From an uncultured Oscillospiraceae bacterium (GTDB lineage Bacteria > Bacillota > Clostridia > Oscillospirales > Oscillospiraceae): 53,603 nt of DNA. Of this stretch, positions 25,120-33,241 are shown one piece after another. Where the stretch lies: assembly GCA_934591635.1 (NCBI GenBank), contig CAKTPI010000010.1:1-53603 (forward strand). The letters run 5' to 3'. Both the position numbers and the translations under genes were made by a program. The notes beneath the pieces are model-generated. The model was given only the letters and a program-made list of their open reading frames with translations, had not been told where the DNA came from and made no database searches. Every line of letters starts with the position of its first letter. Positions within the stretch are counted from its first letter, which is position 1.

Positions 25120-25157
25120 AATAATGGCTTTTCGTGGTGGAAAGCCATTATTTTTTA
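25120..25157 (+). terminator. Intrinsic terminator after ftsK
   Basis: Perfect 12 bp stem AATAATGGCTTT / AAAGCCATTATT (25120-25131, 25141-25152) followed by a T run. Confidence 0.92.
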
Positions 25158-25192
25158 CCCTTTTGGAAGAGAAGACCGTATTTGGCTTTGAG

Positions 25193-25221
25193 GCATGTTT
25201 GAAAAACGGAGTGCATAGGTT
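25193..25221 (+). promoter_or_regulatory. Candidate sigma-E promoter of spoIIIA
   Basis: GCATGTT (25193-25199), 14 bp spacer, CATAGGTT (25214-25221), close to the mother-cell sigma-E pattern (kmATATT-13/15-CATACAAT). Placement 19 bp before spoIIIAA fits, as the operon is sigma-E controlled in studied spore formers. Confidence 0.5.
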
Positions 25222-25239
25222 ATCCCAGGAGTGATGCAA

Positions 25240-26061
25240 ATGACGTGTGCCTGGAATGAGCTTCTGCGCTTCTTGCCCCCACAAGTGCGTCCTCAGGTGG
25301 CTGCTCATGAAACAGATGCACAGGAGATTCGACTGCGGTTGAATCAACCGTTGGAGCTGGTAACCAGTAACGGCGTTTATCGGGGGGCGGGACACGTAAC
25401 GCAGGAGGAGCTGGATGGCTGTATCAATGCGGCAAGCTGTTATTCTCCTTGGGCAGCTGCCACATTGGCGCAGGGATATATTACCGCTCCTGGGGGACAT
25501 CGGATTGGCGTATGCGGAGAAGCGGTCGTGAAGAATGGTATTTTTACCGGAATCCGCAGCCCACGTTCGTTGTGTATCCGGATTGCGAGAGATTTCCCGG
25601 GGTTGGCAGATCAAATCCATTTTTTGGGACAGGCTATGCTGATCTTAGGCGCTCCGGGATGGGGAAAAACAACGCTGCTGCGGGATGTCGCGCGGAAAAT
25701 TGCGCGGGAGCAGGTTGTTGCAGTGGTAGACGAGCGTCAGGAGCTATTCCCACCTGGATTTCAGATGGGACGGCGCATGGATATTTTATTCGGCTGCCCG
25801 AAGCGTCAGGGAATTGAGACCGTACTGAAAACAATGTCCCCGGAGGATATCGTTGTAGATGAGATCACAACGATGGCGGATTGCGAAGCGTTGATTGCAG
25901 CTTATGGATGCGGGGTTCGCTTGATTGCCACGGCTCATGGGGCAACCATGGCCGATTTTCAAAGGCGGGCTGTTTACCAACCCTTGTTACAACACCATAT
26001 TTTTGATACGTTTATTATTCTGCACCGCGACAAATCTTTTCACATGGAGGCGTGTTGCTGA
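25240..26061 (+). CDS. spoIIIAA: Stage III sporulation protein AA
   Basis: Cytoplasmic ATPase of the SpoIIIA-SpoIIQ channel that links mother cell and forespore. It has 273 residues with Walker A GAPGWGKTT (about residues 140-148), DERQE and VVDEIT Walker B region, as in secretion ATPases of the GspE/VirB11 type. I choose ATG 25240 because AGGAG (25227-25231) is 8 bases away; the in-frame GTG 25231 overlaps the ribosome site. The stop overlaps the next start (ATGA). Confidence 0.95.
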   Translation: MTCAWNELLRFLPPQVRPQVAAHETDAQEIRLRLNQPLELVTSNGVYRGAGHVTQEELDGCINAASCYSPWAAATLAQGYITAPGGHRIGVCGEAVVKNGIFTGIRSPRSLCIRIARDFPGLADQIHFLGQAMLILGAPGWGKTTLLRDVARKIAREQVVAVVDERQELFPPGFQMGRRMDILFGCPKRQGIETVLKTMSPEDIVVDEITTMADCEALIAAYGCGVRLIATAHGATMADFQRRAVYQPLLQHHIFDTFIILHRDKSFHMEACC

Positions 26062-26573
26062 TGAACTACAAGTGGATCGGCGCCATTCTTATTATCGGAA
26101 GCTGCGCTGGCTTCGGTATTTCCATCGCCACCCGTCAGAAACGAGAGGAGATGCTGCTTCGGCAGCTCAGTGCTATGATAGATACGATGCTGTGGGAACT
26201 CCCATTTCAACTGACGCCGCTTCCGGATTTGGTTCGTCATGCGGCAGAAAAAAAGACCGGAATGCTGGGCAGCCTGTTTTGGGGCATGGCAGAACAAATG
26301 GATCGGCAGGTGTTTCCGGATGCGGTCAGCTGTATGGAGGCAGAGATGCCCCGGGGGATTCAAACCTACCCGCGTCTGAAAAAAAGTCTTCTGCAGCTGG
26401 GGACATCTTTGGGGCGTTTTGATTTGGAGGGGCAGCTAAAAGGGCTGAATGCAGTAAGGTGTCAGTGCGAAAGGGAATTCCATGAGCTGCATCAGGATCG
26501 GGATACCCGCCTGAGGAGTTACCGGGTTCTTGGATTGTGTGCCGGGGTAGCTCTGGCAATTCTATTGATTTAG
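26061..26573 (+). CDS. spoIIIAB: Stage III sporulation protein AB
   Basis: Membrane component of the SpoIIIA complex, 170 residues, related to GspF-type platform proteins. One N-terminal membrane helix (about 4-22) and one at the extreme C-terminus (VLGLCAGVALAILLI) flank a helical cytoplasmic part that includes the family segment ELPFQLTPLPDLV. It overlaps spoIIIAA by one base; spoIIIAC starts right after its stop. Confidence 0.93.
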   Translation: MNYKWIGAILIIGSCAGFGISIATRQKREEMLLRQLSAMIDTMLWELPFQLTPLPDLVRHAAEKKTGMLGSLFWGMAEQMDRQVFPDAVSCMEAEMPRGIQTYPRLKKSLLQLGTSLGRFDLEGQLKGLNAVRCQCEREFHELHQDRDTRLRSYRVLGLCAGVALAILLI

Positions 26574-26574
26574 T

Positions 26575-26769
26575 ATGGAAATTGATCTTATTTTTAAAAT
26601 AGCCGCCATTGGTATCATAGTCTCGATTCTCAATCAGGTTTTATCCCGCTCCGGCAGGGAAGAACAGGCAACCATGACAACCTTGGCCGGGTTGGTGGTC
26701 GTGTTAATGATGCTGACGCAGAAAATTGCTGAACTTTTTAATCTGGTTAAGACATTGTTTCAGTTCTGA
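26575..26769 (+). CDS. spoIIIAC: Stage III sporulation protein AC
   Basis: Small membrane protein of 64 residues with two hydrophobic helices (about 5-20 and 36-52), the standard SpoIIIAC size. The segment IIVSILNQVLSRSGREEQA is typical. It starts one base after the spoIIIAB stop and overlaps the spoIIIAD start. Confidence 0.93.
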   Translation: MEIDLIFKIAAIGIIVSILNQVLSRSGREEQATMTTLAGLVVVLMMLTQKIAELFNLVKTLFQF

Positions 26770-27164
26770 TGGATTTATTTTGGAAAACCTTGGGGGCAGC
26801 ACTGGTTAGCGTGATTCTGACGTTGGCGTTGGAACGTCAAAATCGTGATTTTTCCTTGCTAATTACAATCGCTGCCTGCGGTATGATATCGATTGTGGCT
26901 GCAAAGTTCTTGGAGCCTGTGCTGGACTATTTTGGGAAGCTGGAGCAGTTAGCGGATATCCGCAGTGATCTGCTCCTTGCGTTGCTTAAAATATTTGGAA
27001 TTGGAATGTCCGGAGAAATGGCAGCTGCGGTTTGTACCGATGCCGGAAACGGTTCTCTGGGGAAGGGCCTTCAATTCCTTACAAACGCTGCAATTCTCTA
27101 TCTTTCGATTCCCGTTTTTTCTTCGCTGACTGATATCCTGATCCAGATTTTGGGAGAAGTATGA
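26769..27164 (+). CDS. spoIIIAD: Stage III sporulation protein AD
   Basis: Membrane protein of 131 residues with four hydrophobic stretches, part of the inner-membrane platform of the SpoIIIA complex. SpoIIIAC and AD resemble each other in their first halves, as they do here. It overlaps both neighbours by a few bases (TGATG upstream, ATGA downstream). Confidence 0.92.
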   Translation: MDLFWKTLGAALVSVILTLALERQNRDFSLLITIAACGMISIVAAKFLEPVLDYFGKLEQLADIRSDLLLALLKIFGIGMSGEMAAAVCTDAGNGSLGKGLQFLTNAAILYLSIPVFSSLTDILIQILGEV

Positions 27165-28207
27165 AATATGTGCTACTTGCTTTGCTGACGCTAAGCATCC
27201 TTATTGTAATATCCAATGGAGTATCTGCAGAGAGCTTGAATCCCCCCACAGCTCCTGCCTCTGCTGAGGCGGTGATGCCGGATGCTCAAAAGAATTTTGG
27301 GACAAGCGTTCTTTCTATGCTGAAAAAGGCCTTGCCGGATGCTTACATAGAATTTAGGAAAGCACTGCAAACCGGGCTTGCGGTATTCTGCTGCACCTTC
27401 CTGATATCCATTTTACAGGCAGCCGGCTGTACCTCGGGGACAGCAAACATGGCTGGGACAGCCTGTGTGGCTGGATTGCTGCTGTCGGACTCCCGCGTGC
27501 TGATCGGTCTTGCTGTGGAGACAGTCACGGAAATCGGTGAGTACTCAAAACTATTTCTTCCAGTGTTGACCACCGCTGCCTCCGCACGGGGTGCGATGAC
27601 TTCTGCTGCAGCACTGTATGTGGGAACATCGGTGGTCACAGCTTTTCTTAATATGATAATCCGAAGGGCTATGATACCGGCGGTCTATCTTTATCTTGCG
27701 GTGTCGATTGCCAACAGCGCAATAGGGGAGCAGCAACTTGGGCAAATGAAGGAGTCTGTGAAGAAAACGGCTGCATGGTTTCTAAAATCAGTGTTAACGT
27801 TGTTTTTTGCATATATGAGTGTCACAGGTGCGGTAACCGGCACAGCGGATAAGGCAGCCGTGAAGACTGCCAAGGCGGCAATTTCTGCTGTTGTTCCGGT
27901 GATTGGAAAGAGTCTGGCGGACGCGTCAGAAGCATTGCTGCTCAGTGCGGATATTGCAAAGAATACCATAGGGGTATATGGCATTTATGTTTTCATTGGT
28001 ATTTTCTTAGTCCCGTTTTTGCGGATTGGGGCGCATTACCTGGTACTTAAGGGGACAGCAATGCTATGCGGCATTGCCGGGAATACTCGGCTTACAAAGC
28101 TTCTGGAAGACTTCTGTGCTGCAATGGGGATCCTTTTGGGAATGGCAGGGGTGATGTGCGCTTTGTCGGTTATCGGTACGGTTTGCTTTATGAAGGGGGC
28201 GGCATAG
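27161..28207 (+). CDS. spoIIIAE: Stage III sporulation protein AE
   Basis: Large polytopic membrane protein of 348 residues with an N-terminal signal-like helix and about seven further helices. Family-typical stretches include SARGAMTSAAALYVGTS and AHYLVLKGTAMLCG. It is the largest SpoIIIA membrane subunit and is needed for forespore development. Start overlaps spoIIIAD by four bases; spoIIIAF begins one base after its stop. Confidence 0.94.
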   Translation: MKYVLLALLTLSILIVISNGVSAESLNPPTAPASAEAVMPDAQKNFGTSVLSMLKKALPDAYIEFRKALQTGLAVFCCTFLISILQAAGCTSGTANMAGTACVAGLLLSDSRVLIGLAVETVTEIGEYSKLFLPVLTTAASARGAMTSAAALYVGTSVVTAFLNMIIRRAMIPAVYLYLAVSIANSAIGEQQLGQMKESVKKTAAWFLKSVLTLFFAYMSVTGAVTGTADKAAVKTAKAAISAVVPVIGKSLADASEALLLSADIAKNTIGVYGIYVFIGIFLVPFLRIGAHYLVLKGTAMLCGIAGNTRLTKLLEDFCAAMGILLGMAGVMCALSVIGTVCFMKGAA

Positions 28208-28208
28208 T

Positions 28209-28739
28209 GTGGAGACACTGAGTCGTTATGTTCTCAGCGTTATCTGTGTCTGCCTTATTTGTGGGATACTGACGGATCTGACAGGAAAAACCGGTTCCAG
28301 TAAACTTGTGCGCCTTGTATGCAGCATTTTCTTGGCGTTTACACTGGTTCGTCCCCTGCTTGCGCTGCGGCTGCCGGCGTGGGAGGCGGAAAAAGATCAG
28401 TTTTTTATGGATGCAGAAAATGCCGCGGAGCAGGGAGAAAAAATTAGGCTCCAATCCATTCGCGCAATCATACGCCAGGAAAGCGAAGCATATATCTTGA
28501 AAGAAGCCAAATCCATTGGGGCAGAGTTGGAAGTCGAGGTTGAGCTGGATATGAGCGATCCGCCGGTGCCCTGTTCGGTAACGCTGCGTGGAACGTTTGA
28601 CGCTGATGCTGAATCCGCCCTCGGCAAGGCAATCGAAGATGAATTTGGTATACCAAAGGAGCGTCAAACATGGATAAGGCTGGAGAACCATTTTTCAGAC
28701 TGTTCCTTGCCAAATATAAATACGGACTTGTTATCCTGA
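28209..28739 (+). CDS. spoIIIAF: Stage III sporulation protein AF
   Basis: Membrane-anchored protein of 176 residues: two helices at the N-terminus (about 7-25 and 34-52), then a soluble ring-building-motif-like domain. Start is GTG 28209 with an AAGGGGGCGG ribosome site. The C-terminal 23 codons overlap spoIIIAG by 70 bases in another frame, much longer than the other overlaps in the operon; the tail after GIPKERQTW may be a recent extension. Confidence 0.9.
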   Translation: METLSRYVLSVICVCLICGILTDLTGKTGSSKLVRLVCSIFLAFTLVRPLLALRLPAWEAEKDQFFMDAENAAEQGEKIRLQSIRAIIRQESEAYILKEAKSIGAELEVEVELDMSDPPVPCSVTLRGTFDADAESALGKAIEDEFGIPKERQTWIRLENHFSDCSLPNINTDLLS

Positions 28740-29179
28740 TGGTTGGAATACTGCTGATGCTGATGCCTACCGGAACGAGGCAAAGCAAGCAGGAGGTGAC
28801 GATACAATCTGCTGCAATGGAAACAGCAGCTGATTCAATGGAAGAACGACTGGCTGAGATTTTAAGTCAGGTGGCCGGTGCCGGAAAGGTGCAGGTGCTG
28901 CTTACCGAAGCTACGGGGGCGCAGACATTCTATCAGGAGAACAGGGATAGCACGGAGGGTAATCAAAATAAATCGACCCGAACGGATACTGTGATTCTAT
29001 CGGATTCCAGCCGTGGCCAGACGGGCCTTGTCAGTCAGATTAACCCACCGACCTATCTCGGTGCAATTGTGTTATGCCAGGGAGCAGACCAAAGTGCTGT
29101 GCGGCTTGCAATTACAGAGGCTGTTGCAAATGCGACCGGACTGGGATATCACAAAATATCAGTGTTGAAAATGAAATGA
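28670..29179 (+). CDS. spoIIIAG: Stage III sporulation protein AG
   Basis: Single-pass membrane protein of 169 residues whose outer domain forms the large ring of the SpoIIIA channel in the intermembrane space. The helix at about 19-35 is followed by the ring-building domain (EERLAEILSQVAGAGKVQVLLT) and the segment GAIVLCQGADQSAVRLAITE. AAAGGAGCG lies 9 bases before the ATG, inside spoIIIAF. Confidence 0.94.
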   Translation: MDKAGEPFFRLFLAKYKYGLVILMVGILLMLMPTGTRQSKQEVTIQSAAMETAADSMEERLAEILSQVAGAGKVQVLLTEATGAQTFYQENRDSTEGNQNKSTRTDTVILSDSSRGQTGLVSQINPPTYLGAIVLCQGADQSAVRLAITEAVANATGLGYHKISVLKMK

Positions 29180-29196
29180 ATGGAGGATTCGTTTTT

Positions 29197-29754
29197 ATGA
29201 AAGCATGGAAGAAAAACTTGGTAGCGGCTGCTGTGTTGGTTACAGTCTGTGCCGGAATCTATGTTAACTGGCTCTACACGGAGGCTGATTCGGTGCAGAG
29301 CCTGTCAGAAACGCTGGACGCGGAACGGGTTTTGTCCGAGGATGGCATTTTGCTGACGGACGATGTTGCGGCCATCACGGCCGGAGAAGAGGTAAACACA
29401 ACATCTAGTGACTATTTTGCAGCAGTTCGCCTTTCCCGCCAACAGGCCAGAGACAATGCTTTCAACATGCTCCAGGAGGTCATGACCTACAGTGAGACGG
29501 ACAAAGCGGCGGAGTCGGCAATGAATTTGGAGGATATTGTCCAAACGGCCCTGAGCGAGGCTCAGATTGAAAGCCTGATCATTGCGAAGGGTTACCGAGA
29601 CTGTGTGGCCTACATGACTTCTGAGGGAATTTCCGTTGCTGTTTCTGCACCGGATGGCGGCTTACAGTCTGAGGATGTGGCAGTGATTGCAGATGTGGTG
29701 ATGACCCAGTCGGACTATGGCCTGAAAGATATCCGGGTCGTCGAGGTGCAGTAA
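29197..29754 (+). CDS. spoIIIAH: Stage III sporulation protein AH
   Basis: Single-pass membrane protein of 185 residues with a helix at about 8-26; its outer domain resembles YscJ/FliF rings and in B. subtilis binds forespore SpoIIQ. The core RQQARDNAFNMLQEVM and IIAKGYRDCVAYM match the family. ATG 29197 follows GGAGG by 10 bases; upstream codons in frame lie within spoIIIAG. It ends the operon. No SpoIIQ gene is in the window. Confidence 0.92.
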   Translation: MKAWKKNLVAAAVLVTVCAGIYVNWLYTEADSVQSLSETLDAERVLSEDGILLTDDVAAITAGEEVNTTSSDYFAAVRLSRQQARDNAFNMLQEVMTYSETDKAAESAMNLEDIVQTALSEAQIESLIIAKGYRDCVAYMTSEGISVAVSAPDGGLQSEDVAVIADVVMTQSDYGLKDIRVVEVQ

Positions 29755-29819
29755 AACATTTGAGGGGGAGAATCCCTCCGTCACTGTAGCGTGCAGTTGC
29801 GGGGAAAGAAAAGAATAAA

Positions 29820-29849
29820 AAACAAGGGCTGCTCAAATGGGCAGCCCTT
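29820..29849 (-). terminator. Terminator of the minus-strand acetyltransferase
   Basis: Stem AAGGGCTGC / GCAGCCCTT (29824-29832, 29841-29849). On the minus strand it is followed by GTTTTTTATT; on the plus strand there is no T run, so for spoIIIAH it would be weak. Confidence 0.75.
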
Positions 29850-29883
29850 CGCGTATAGAAGATTCAAAAAATGGGACGGTTGC

Positions 29884-30414
29884 TTATTCTGCCAGTCTGA
29901 CATAGCTGTGGCAGACTTTTTCTTCTCCTAACGCCTCAAAGAAAAATTTGTAATCCTCTGTATACCGGTAACCGCATTTTTCAATGGTTTTCCGGGATGC
30001 TTCGTTATCCAAGAAACAGTCAGCATAGCAGGCAGCAAAACGGGTGAGCAGGTAAGCTGTAATCGTTTCCAGCATTTCTGTGCCGTAGCCGTTATGATGC
30101 CACCGCGTCCCAATTACGAATCCAACACTGACACAAGGCTTGTCCTTGAGTTCAGGGTCGTCGGATACTTCTTTATTGACATGGACGTATCCAATCAGCG
30201 TATTTTCTAAGAAGATTCCAAGTGCGGTATGATAGACAGTCAGCGTGGCAAAAAAAGAATCGAATTCGGCGGCATCTTTTGCAACGTGAAATCCTGCCGG
30301 TTCGGTAACTGCTTCCTCTGAGAGTATTTGCGAAAGCGCTGGTTTCTCTGTCTCGCTGAGCAGCCGATAAGTAAGGCGGGCAGAGTGAAGCGTTTTCCCT
30401 TCTAATCCGATCAT
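29884..30414 (-). CDS. GNAT-family N-acetyltransferase (RimJ/RimL-like)
   Basis: Acetyl-CoA-dependent acetyltransferase of 176 residues in the GNAT_3 group (RimJ/RimL-like), which acetylates protein N-termini or small amines. Visible are the opening ARLTYRLLSETEKPAL, the acetyl-CoA region GTRWHHNGYGTEML and the closing NEASRKTIEKCGYRY. ATG 30414 is chosen; an in-frame ATG five codons upstream is possible. It is a single gene pointing away from the spoIIIA operon, with its own terminator. Confidence 0.88.
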   Translation of the reverse strand: MIGLEGKTLHSARLTYRLLSETEKPALSQILSEEAVTEPAGFHVAKDAAEFDSFFATLTVYHTALGIFLENTLIGYVHVNKEVSDDPELKDKPCVSVGFVIGTRWHHNGYGTEMLETITAYLLTRFAACYADCFLDNEASRKTIEKCGYRYTEDYKFFFEALGEEKVCHSYVRLAE

Positions 30415-30498
30415 ATTGCATCCTTTCATAAATGAAATACAAATTAAAACATCTGGGAAACTAAACAAAATTTATATTAATGTCTGAATAATAAAAAA

Positions 30499-30532
30499 CA
30501 CCGATCCGAATACCAAACGTACCCAATCGGTG
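30499..30532 (-). terminator. Terminator of the proline tRNA (CGG)
   Basis: On the minus strand CACCGAT...ATCGGTG (30532-30526, 30505-30499) followed by TTTTTTATT, just downstream of the tRNA 3' end. Confidence 0.8.
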
Positions 30533-30539
30533 CTCTTTA

Positions 30540-30616
30540 TGGTCGGAGTGGCGGGATTCGAACCCGCGGCCTCATGGACCCGAACCATGCGCGATACCAA
30601 GCTTCGCCACACCCCG
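30540..30616 (-). tRNA. tRNA-Pro (anticodon CGG)
   Basis: Complete cloverleaf of 77 nt with encoded CCA. Acceptor CGGGGTG/CACTCCG, anticodon stem CATGG/CCATG with loop TTCGGGT giving anticodon CGG (codon CCG), T-arm GCGGGTTCGAATCCCGC. Confidence 0.96.
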
Positions 30617-30627
30617 TTAACTCCACT

Positions 30628-30656
30628 ATTATAATGACAAATAGGCAACTTGTCAA
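30628..30656 (-). promoter_or_regulatory. Consensus promoter of the tRNA-Pro gene
   Basis: Minus strand: TTGACA (30656-30651), 17 bp spacer, TATAAT (30633-30628), a perfect sigma-A match 12 bp before the tRNA. Confidence 0.85.
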
Positions 30657-30724
30657 GAGGTTATCCGCTTTTTCACACAGTGTTTCGAAATAAAGCGGGA
30701 CATTATTTCTAGGAGGAATTGACA

Positions 30725-30961
30725 GTGGAAAAAACGGACAAAAGGAAAACGGAATATGAGCTGCTGTACGCAGTGCTATGTTTTTTCCTGTTTTCGCTGT
30801 GCGGGTGGCAGTTTTTTCGTGGAAGGAAAGTGGATTATTTCCCGGTGTTTACAAAAGCATTTACATATGTAGATAACTGGCTGGAGGATGAAGGCCAGTA
30901 TCGCTCTGTAACGGACTGCTTGTATGAGGTGTTTCACAGTGCGGAATCGGATTCGAATTGA
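30725..30961 (+). CDS. Small single-pass membrane protein upstream of the M50 protease
   Basis: Protein of 78 residues with a charged N-terminus (VEKTDKRKTEYE), one membrane helix (about 13-29, LLYAVLCFFLFSLCGWQFF) and an outer tail rich in Tyr/Phe. GTG 30725 is 8 bases after AGGAGG; the in-frame TTG 30719 is too close. It overlaps the M50 protease gene by 23 bases. No family is recognised. The order membrane protein then M50 protease matches spoIVFA-spoIVFB, so it may be a shortened SpoIVFA-like partner; this is inference from position only, as no M23 domain is present. Confidence 0.65.
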   Translation: MEKTDKRKTEYELLYAVLCFFLFSLCGWQFFRGRKVDYFPVFTKAFTYVDNWLEDEGQYRSVTDCLYEVFHSAESDSN

Positions 30962-31370
30962 CTATGGGTTCTTCTATCTGGCTGCGATTCTGCTTTTAAT
31001 GCTTCCTCTGCGGTGGGTAGCCGCTGGTTTCTTGGCAGCGATATTCCATGAACTGGGGCATTTTACGGCTGTACGGTTTTTGGGTGGACGTGTATTTGAC
31101 ATGGATATCTCTTTTTGTGGAGCCAAGATGCATGCCTCTGTGCTTCCGCCAAGAGAGCAACTCCTGTGCCTGTTGGCTGGACCAGCGGCAAGCCTTTTGC
31201 TGATTTTGACGTGGCGATTTTTTCCAAGACTTGCTATATGCGGTTTTTTGCAAGGTATCTATAATCTGATCCCGTTTCGAAGCATGGATGGGGCGCAGAT
31301 ACTGGGTTGTCTGCGCCTGCTTTTACAGAAAAGAAAGGAAAAATTCCTTGCAAAGCGGGCAGACAGATAG
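30939..31370 (+). CDS. Minimal M50 site-2 protease, SpoIVFB-like
   Basis: Intramembrane zinc metalloprotease of 143 residues with the motif HELGH (about residues 37-41) in a helix and the third-ligand motif around NLIPFRSMDGAQIL (about 107-120). This is only the catalytic core: about four helices and no PDZ or CBS domain, compared with nearly 300 residues in B. subtilis SpoIVFB. In clostridia SpoIVFB lies just upstream of the TIGR03960 radical SAM gene, as here, so processing of pro-sigma-K is a fair guess. GTG 30939 follows GAGGTG; ATG 30924 is an alternative. Confidence 0.8.
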   Translation: MRNRIRIDYGFFYLAAILLLMLPLRWVAAGFLAAIFHELGHFTAVRFLGGRVFDMDISFCGAKMHASVLPPREQLLCLLAGPAASLLLILTWRFFPRLAICGFLQGIYNLIPFRSMDGAQILGCLRLLLQKRKEKFLAKRADR

Positions 31371-31376
31371 TACAAT
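31348..31376 (+). promoter_or_regulatory. Promoter of the TIGR03960 gene
   Basis: TTGCAA (31348-31353), 17 bp spacer, TACAAT (31371-31376), overlapping the end of the M50 gene, so the radical SAM genes can be expressed independently of it. Confidence 0.55.
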
Positions 31377-31405
31377 AGGAACACTATGTGTAAAGAGGTA
31401 AACCT

Positions 31406-33241
31406 ATGACCGAATTGAAAAAGAGAATTCTCCCCATGGTTCAAAAGCCTGCCCGTTATACTGGCGGCGAATGGGGAGAAATCAAGAAGGATAAACGAGA
31501 TGTGGATGTTCGCGTCGCATTCTGCTTTCCGGATACCTACGAGATCGGTATGTCCAATGTGGGGATGCGCATTCTTTACGGGGTAATGAACCAGATGGAA
31601 AGGGTGTGGTGCGAGCGCGTCTTTGCACCCTGGGGGGATATGGAGGCGCAGATGCGTCAGCACACGCTTCCTCTGTGGGCGTTGGAAAGCCAGGACCCTG
31701 TGCAGGATTTTGACATGATCGCGTTCACAATTGGATATGAAATGGCCTATTCCAACATTGTAAATATGCTGGATTTGGCTGGTGTTCCTATTCACGCTCG
31801 GGATCGACACAATTTGAAAAACATAGTTTTTGCTGGCGGAGTTTGCGCGTTTAACCCAGAACCGCTGGCTGAGTTTATTGATTTTTTCTCCATAGGAGAA
31901 GGGGAGGACAGCACAGTAGAAATTGTTTCGCTTTATCAGAAGGCCAAGAATGCCGGATGGAGCAAGGAAATGTTTTTGCAAGAGGTGTCCAAAATTCAGG
32001 GCGTATACGTGCCCAGCTTTTATGAGCACGAGTATCATGCAGACGGAACATTGAAAGCGGTAATTGCCAAGCAGGGAACCCCTGGTTGCATTACCAAGCG
32101 AATCGTGGAGAACCTGGATACCGCTTTTTTTCCAACGCATATGATTGTCCCGTCCACAGAAATTGTGCATGATCGCGCCAATCTGGAGGCTTTTCGCGGG
32201 TGCATTCGTGGCTGCCGGTTTTGCCAGGCAGGCTTCAGCTGCCGCCCGGTGCGCAGAAAGAGTCCGGAGGTGCTGTATCACCAGGCTACCGAAATGCTGG
32301 AAAATTCGGGCAATAACGAAATAACCCTTTCCAGCCTGTCTACCTCGGATTACCGCAGCCTGAAGGAGCTGACGGATGTATTAATCCCTTACTGTGAGAC
32401 CAATCGAGTCAGTCTTTCTGTTCCGTCTCTGCGCGCGGATAATTTTTCCCGGGAATTAATGGAAAAGCTTCAGACCGTGCGCAAGAGCGGCTTGACCTTT
32501 GCACCGGAGGCGGGGACGCAGAGGCTGCGGGATGTAATCAATAAGAACCTGAAGGAGGAAGAAATCCTCTCTACCTGCGCTCAAGCTTTTGCGGGCGGAT
32601 GGAGCAATGTGAAGCTGTATTTCATGCTGGGCCTGCCTACAGAGACGGATGAGGATGTGCTGGGTATTGCTGACTTGGTTTATAAAGTAATTCAGGTTTG
32701 GAGGGAAAATGCCACGAATAAGAAGCGTGGCCTTCGTGTCCACGTAGCGACGGCATATTTTGTTCCAAAACCTCACACGCCGTTCCAGTGGGAGGCACAG
32801 ATCACACCGCAGGAATACCTTCGTCGCTGCAAGCTGCTGAAGGAACATTTTTATTCCAAATCTATCGAGTATGATTACCACAGCCCTGAACTGAGCCGAT
32901 TGGAAGCCGTTTTTGCCAGGGGGGATCGTCGGCTGAGTGCAGTTATTGAAGAAGCGGTAAAAAGCGGTGCAAAGCTGGACGGGTGGGATGAATATTTCCG
33001 CTATGATATCTGGCATGATGCCTTTGCCAAATGTGGTATCCCGGAAGAGTTTTATACCACCCGCGGTTACGGCACGGACGAGTTGCTGCCGTGGGACATG
33101 ATTGATGTGGGCGTTTCCAAGAAATTCCTGCTGCGGGAGCGGGAACGGGCTTATGCATTCCAGGTGACCCCGGATTGCCGGCATGGCTGCGCTGGTTGCG
33201 GAGCCAACAGGCTGCTGAAGGAGGTGGGGTGCGATGCCTAG
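31406..33241 (+). CDS. B12-binding-type radical SAM protein, TIGR03960 family
   Basis: Cytosolic iron-sulfur enzyme of 611 residues. The N-terminal part resembles a B12-binding-like domain; the radical SAM cluster motif is CIRGCRFCQAG near residue 265; the C-terminal Cys pair pattern (CRHGCAGCG) may hold another metal. The family is nearly always paired with TIGR03936, as here, next to ribosome and spore genes in clostridia; its substrate is not known to me. It overlaps the next gene by 8 bases. Confidence 0.93.
   Translation: MTELKKRILPMVQKPARYTGGEWGEIKKDKRDVDVRVAFCFPDTYEIGMSNVGMRILYGVMNQMERVWCERVFAPWGDMEAQMRQHTLPLWALESQDPVQDFDMIAFTIGYEMAYSNIVNMLDLAGVPIHARDRHNLKNIVFAGGVCAFNPEPLAEFIDFFSIGEGEDSTVEIVSLYQKAKNAGWSKEMFLQEVSKIQGVYVPSFYEHEYHADGTLKAVIAKQGTPGCITKRIVENLDTAFFPTHMIVPSTEIVHDRANLEAFRGCIRGCRFCQAGFSCRPVRRKSPEVLYHQATEMLENSGNNEITLSSLSTSDYRSLKELTDVLIPYCETNRVSLSVPSLRADNFSRELMEKLQTVRKSGLTFAPEAGTQRLRDVINKNLKEEEILSTCAQAFAGGWSNVKLYFMLGLPTETDEDVLGIADLVYKVIQVWRENATNKKRGLRVHVATAYFVPKPHTPFQWEAQITPQEYLRRCKLLKEHFYSKSIEYDYHSPELSRLEAVFARGDRRLSAVIEEAVKSGAKLDGWDEYFRYDIWHDAFAKCGIPEEFYTTRGYGTDELLPWDMIDVGVSKKFLLRERERAYAFQVTPDCRHGCAGCGANRLLKEVGCDA

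Noticed and set aside
29824..29849. Terminator of the spoIIIA operon on the plus strand
   Set aside because: No T run follows on the plus strand; it fits the minus-strand acetyltransferase instead.
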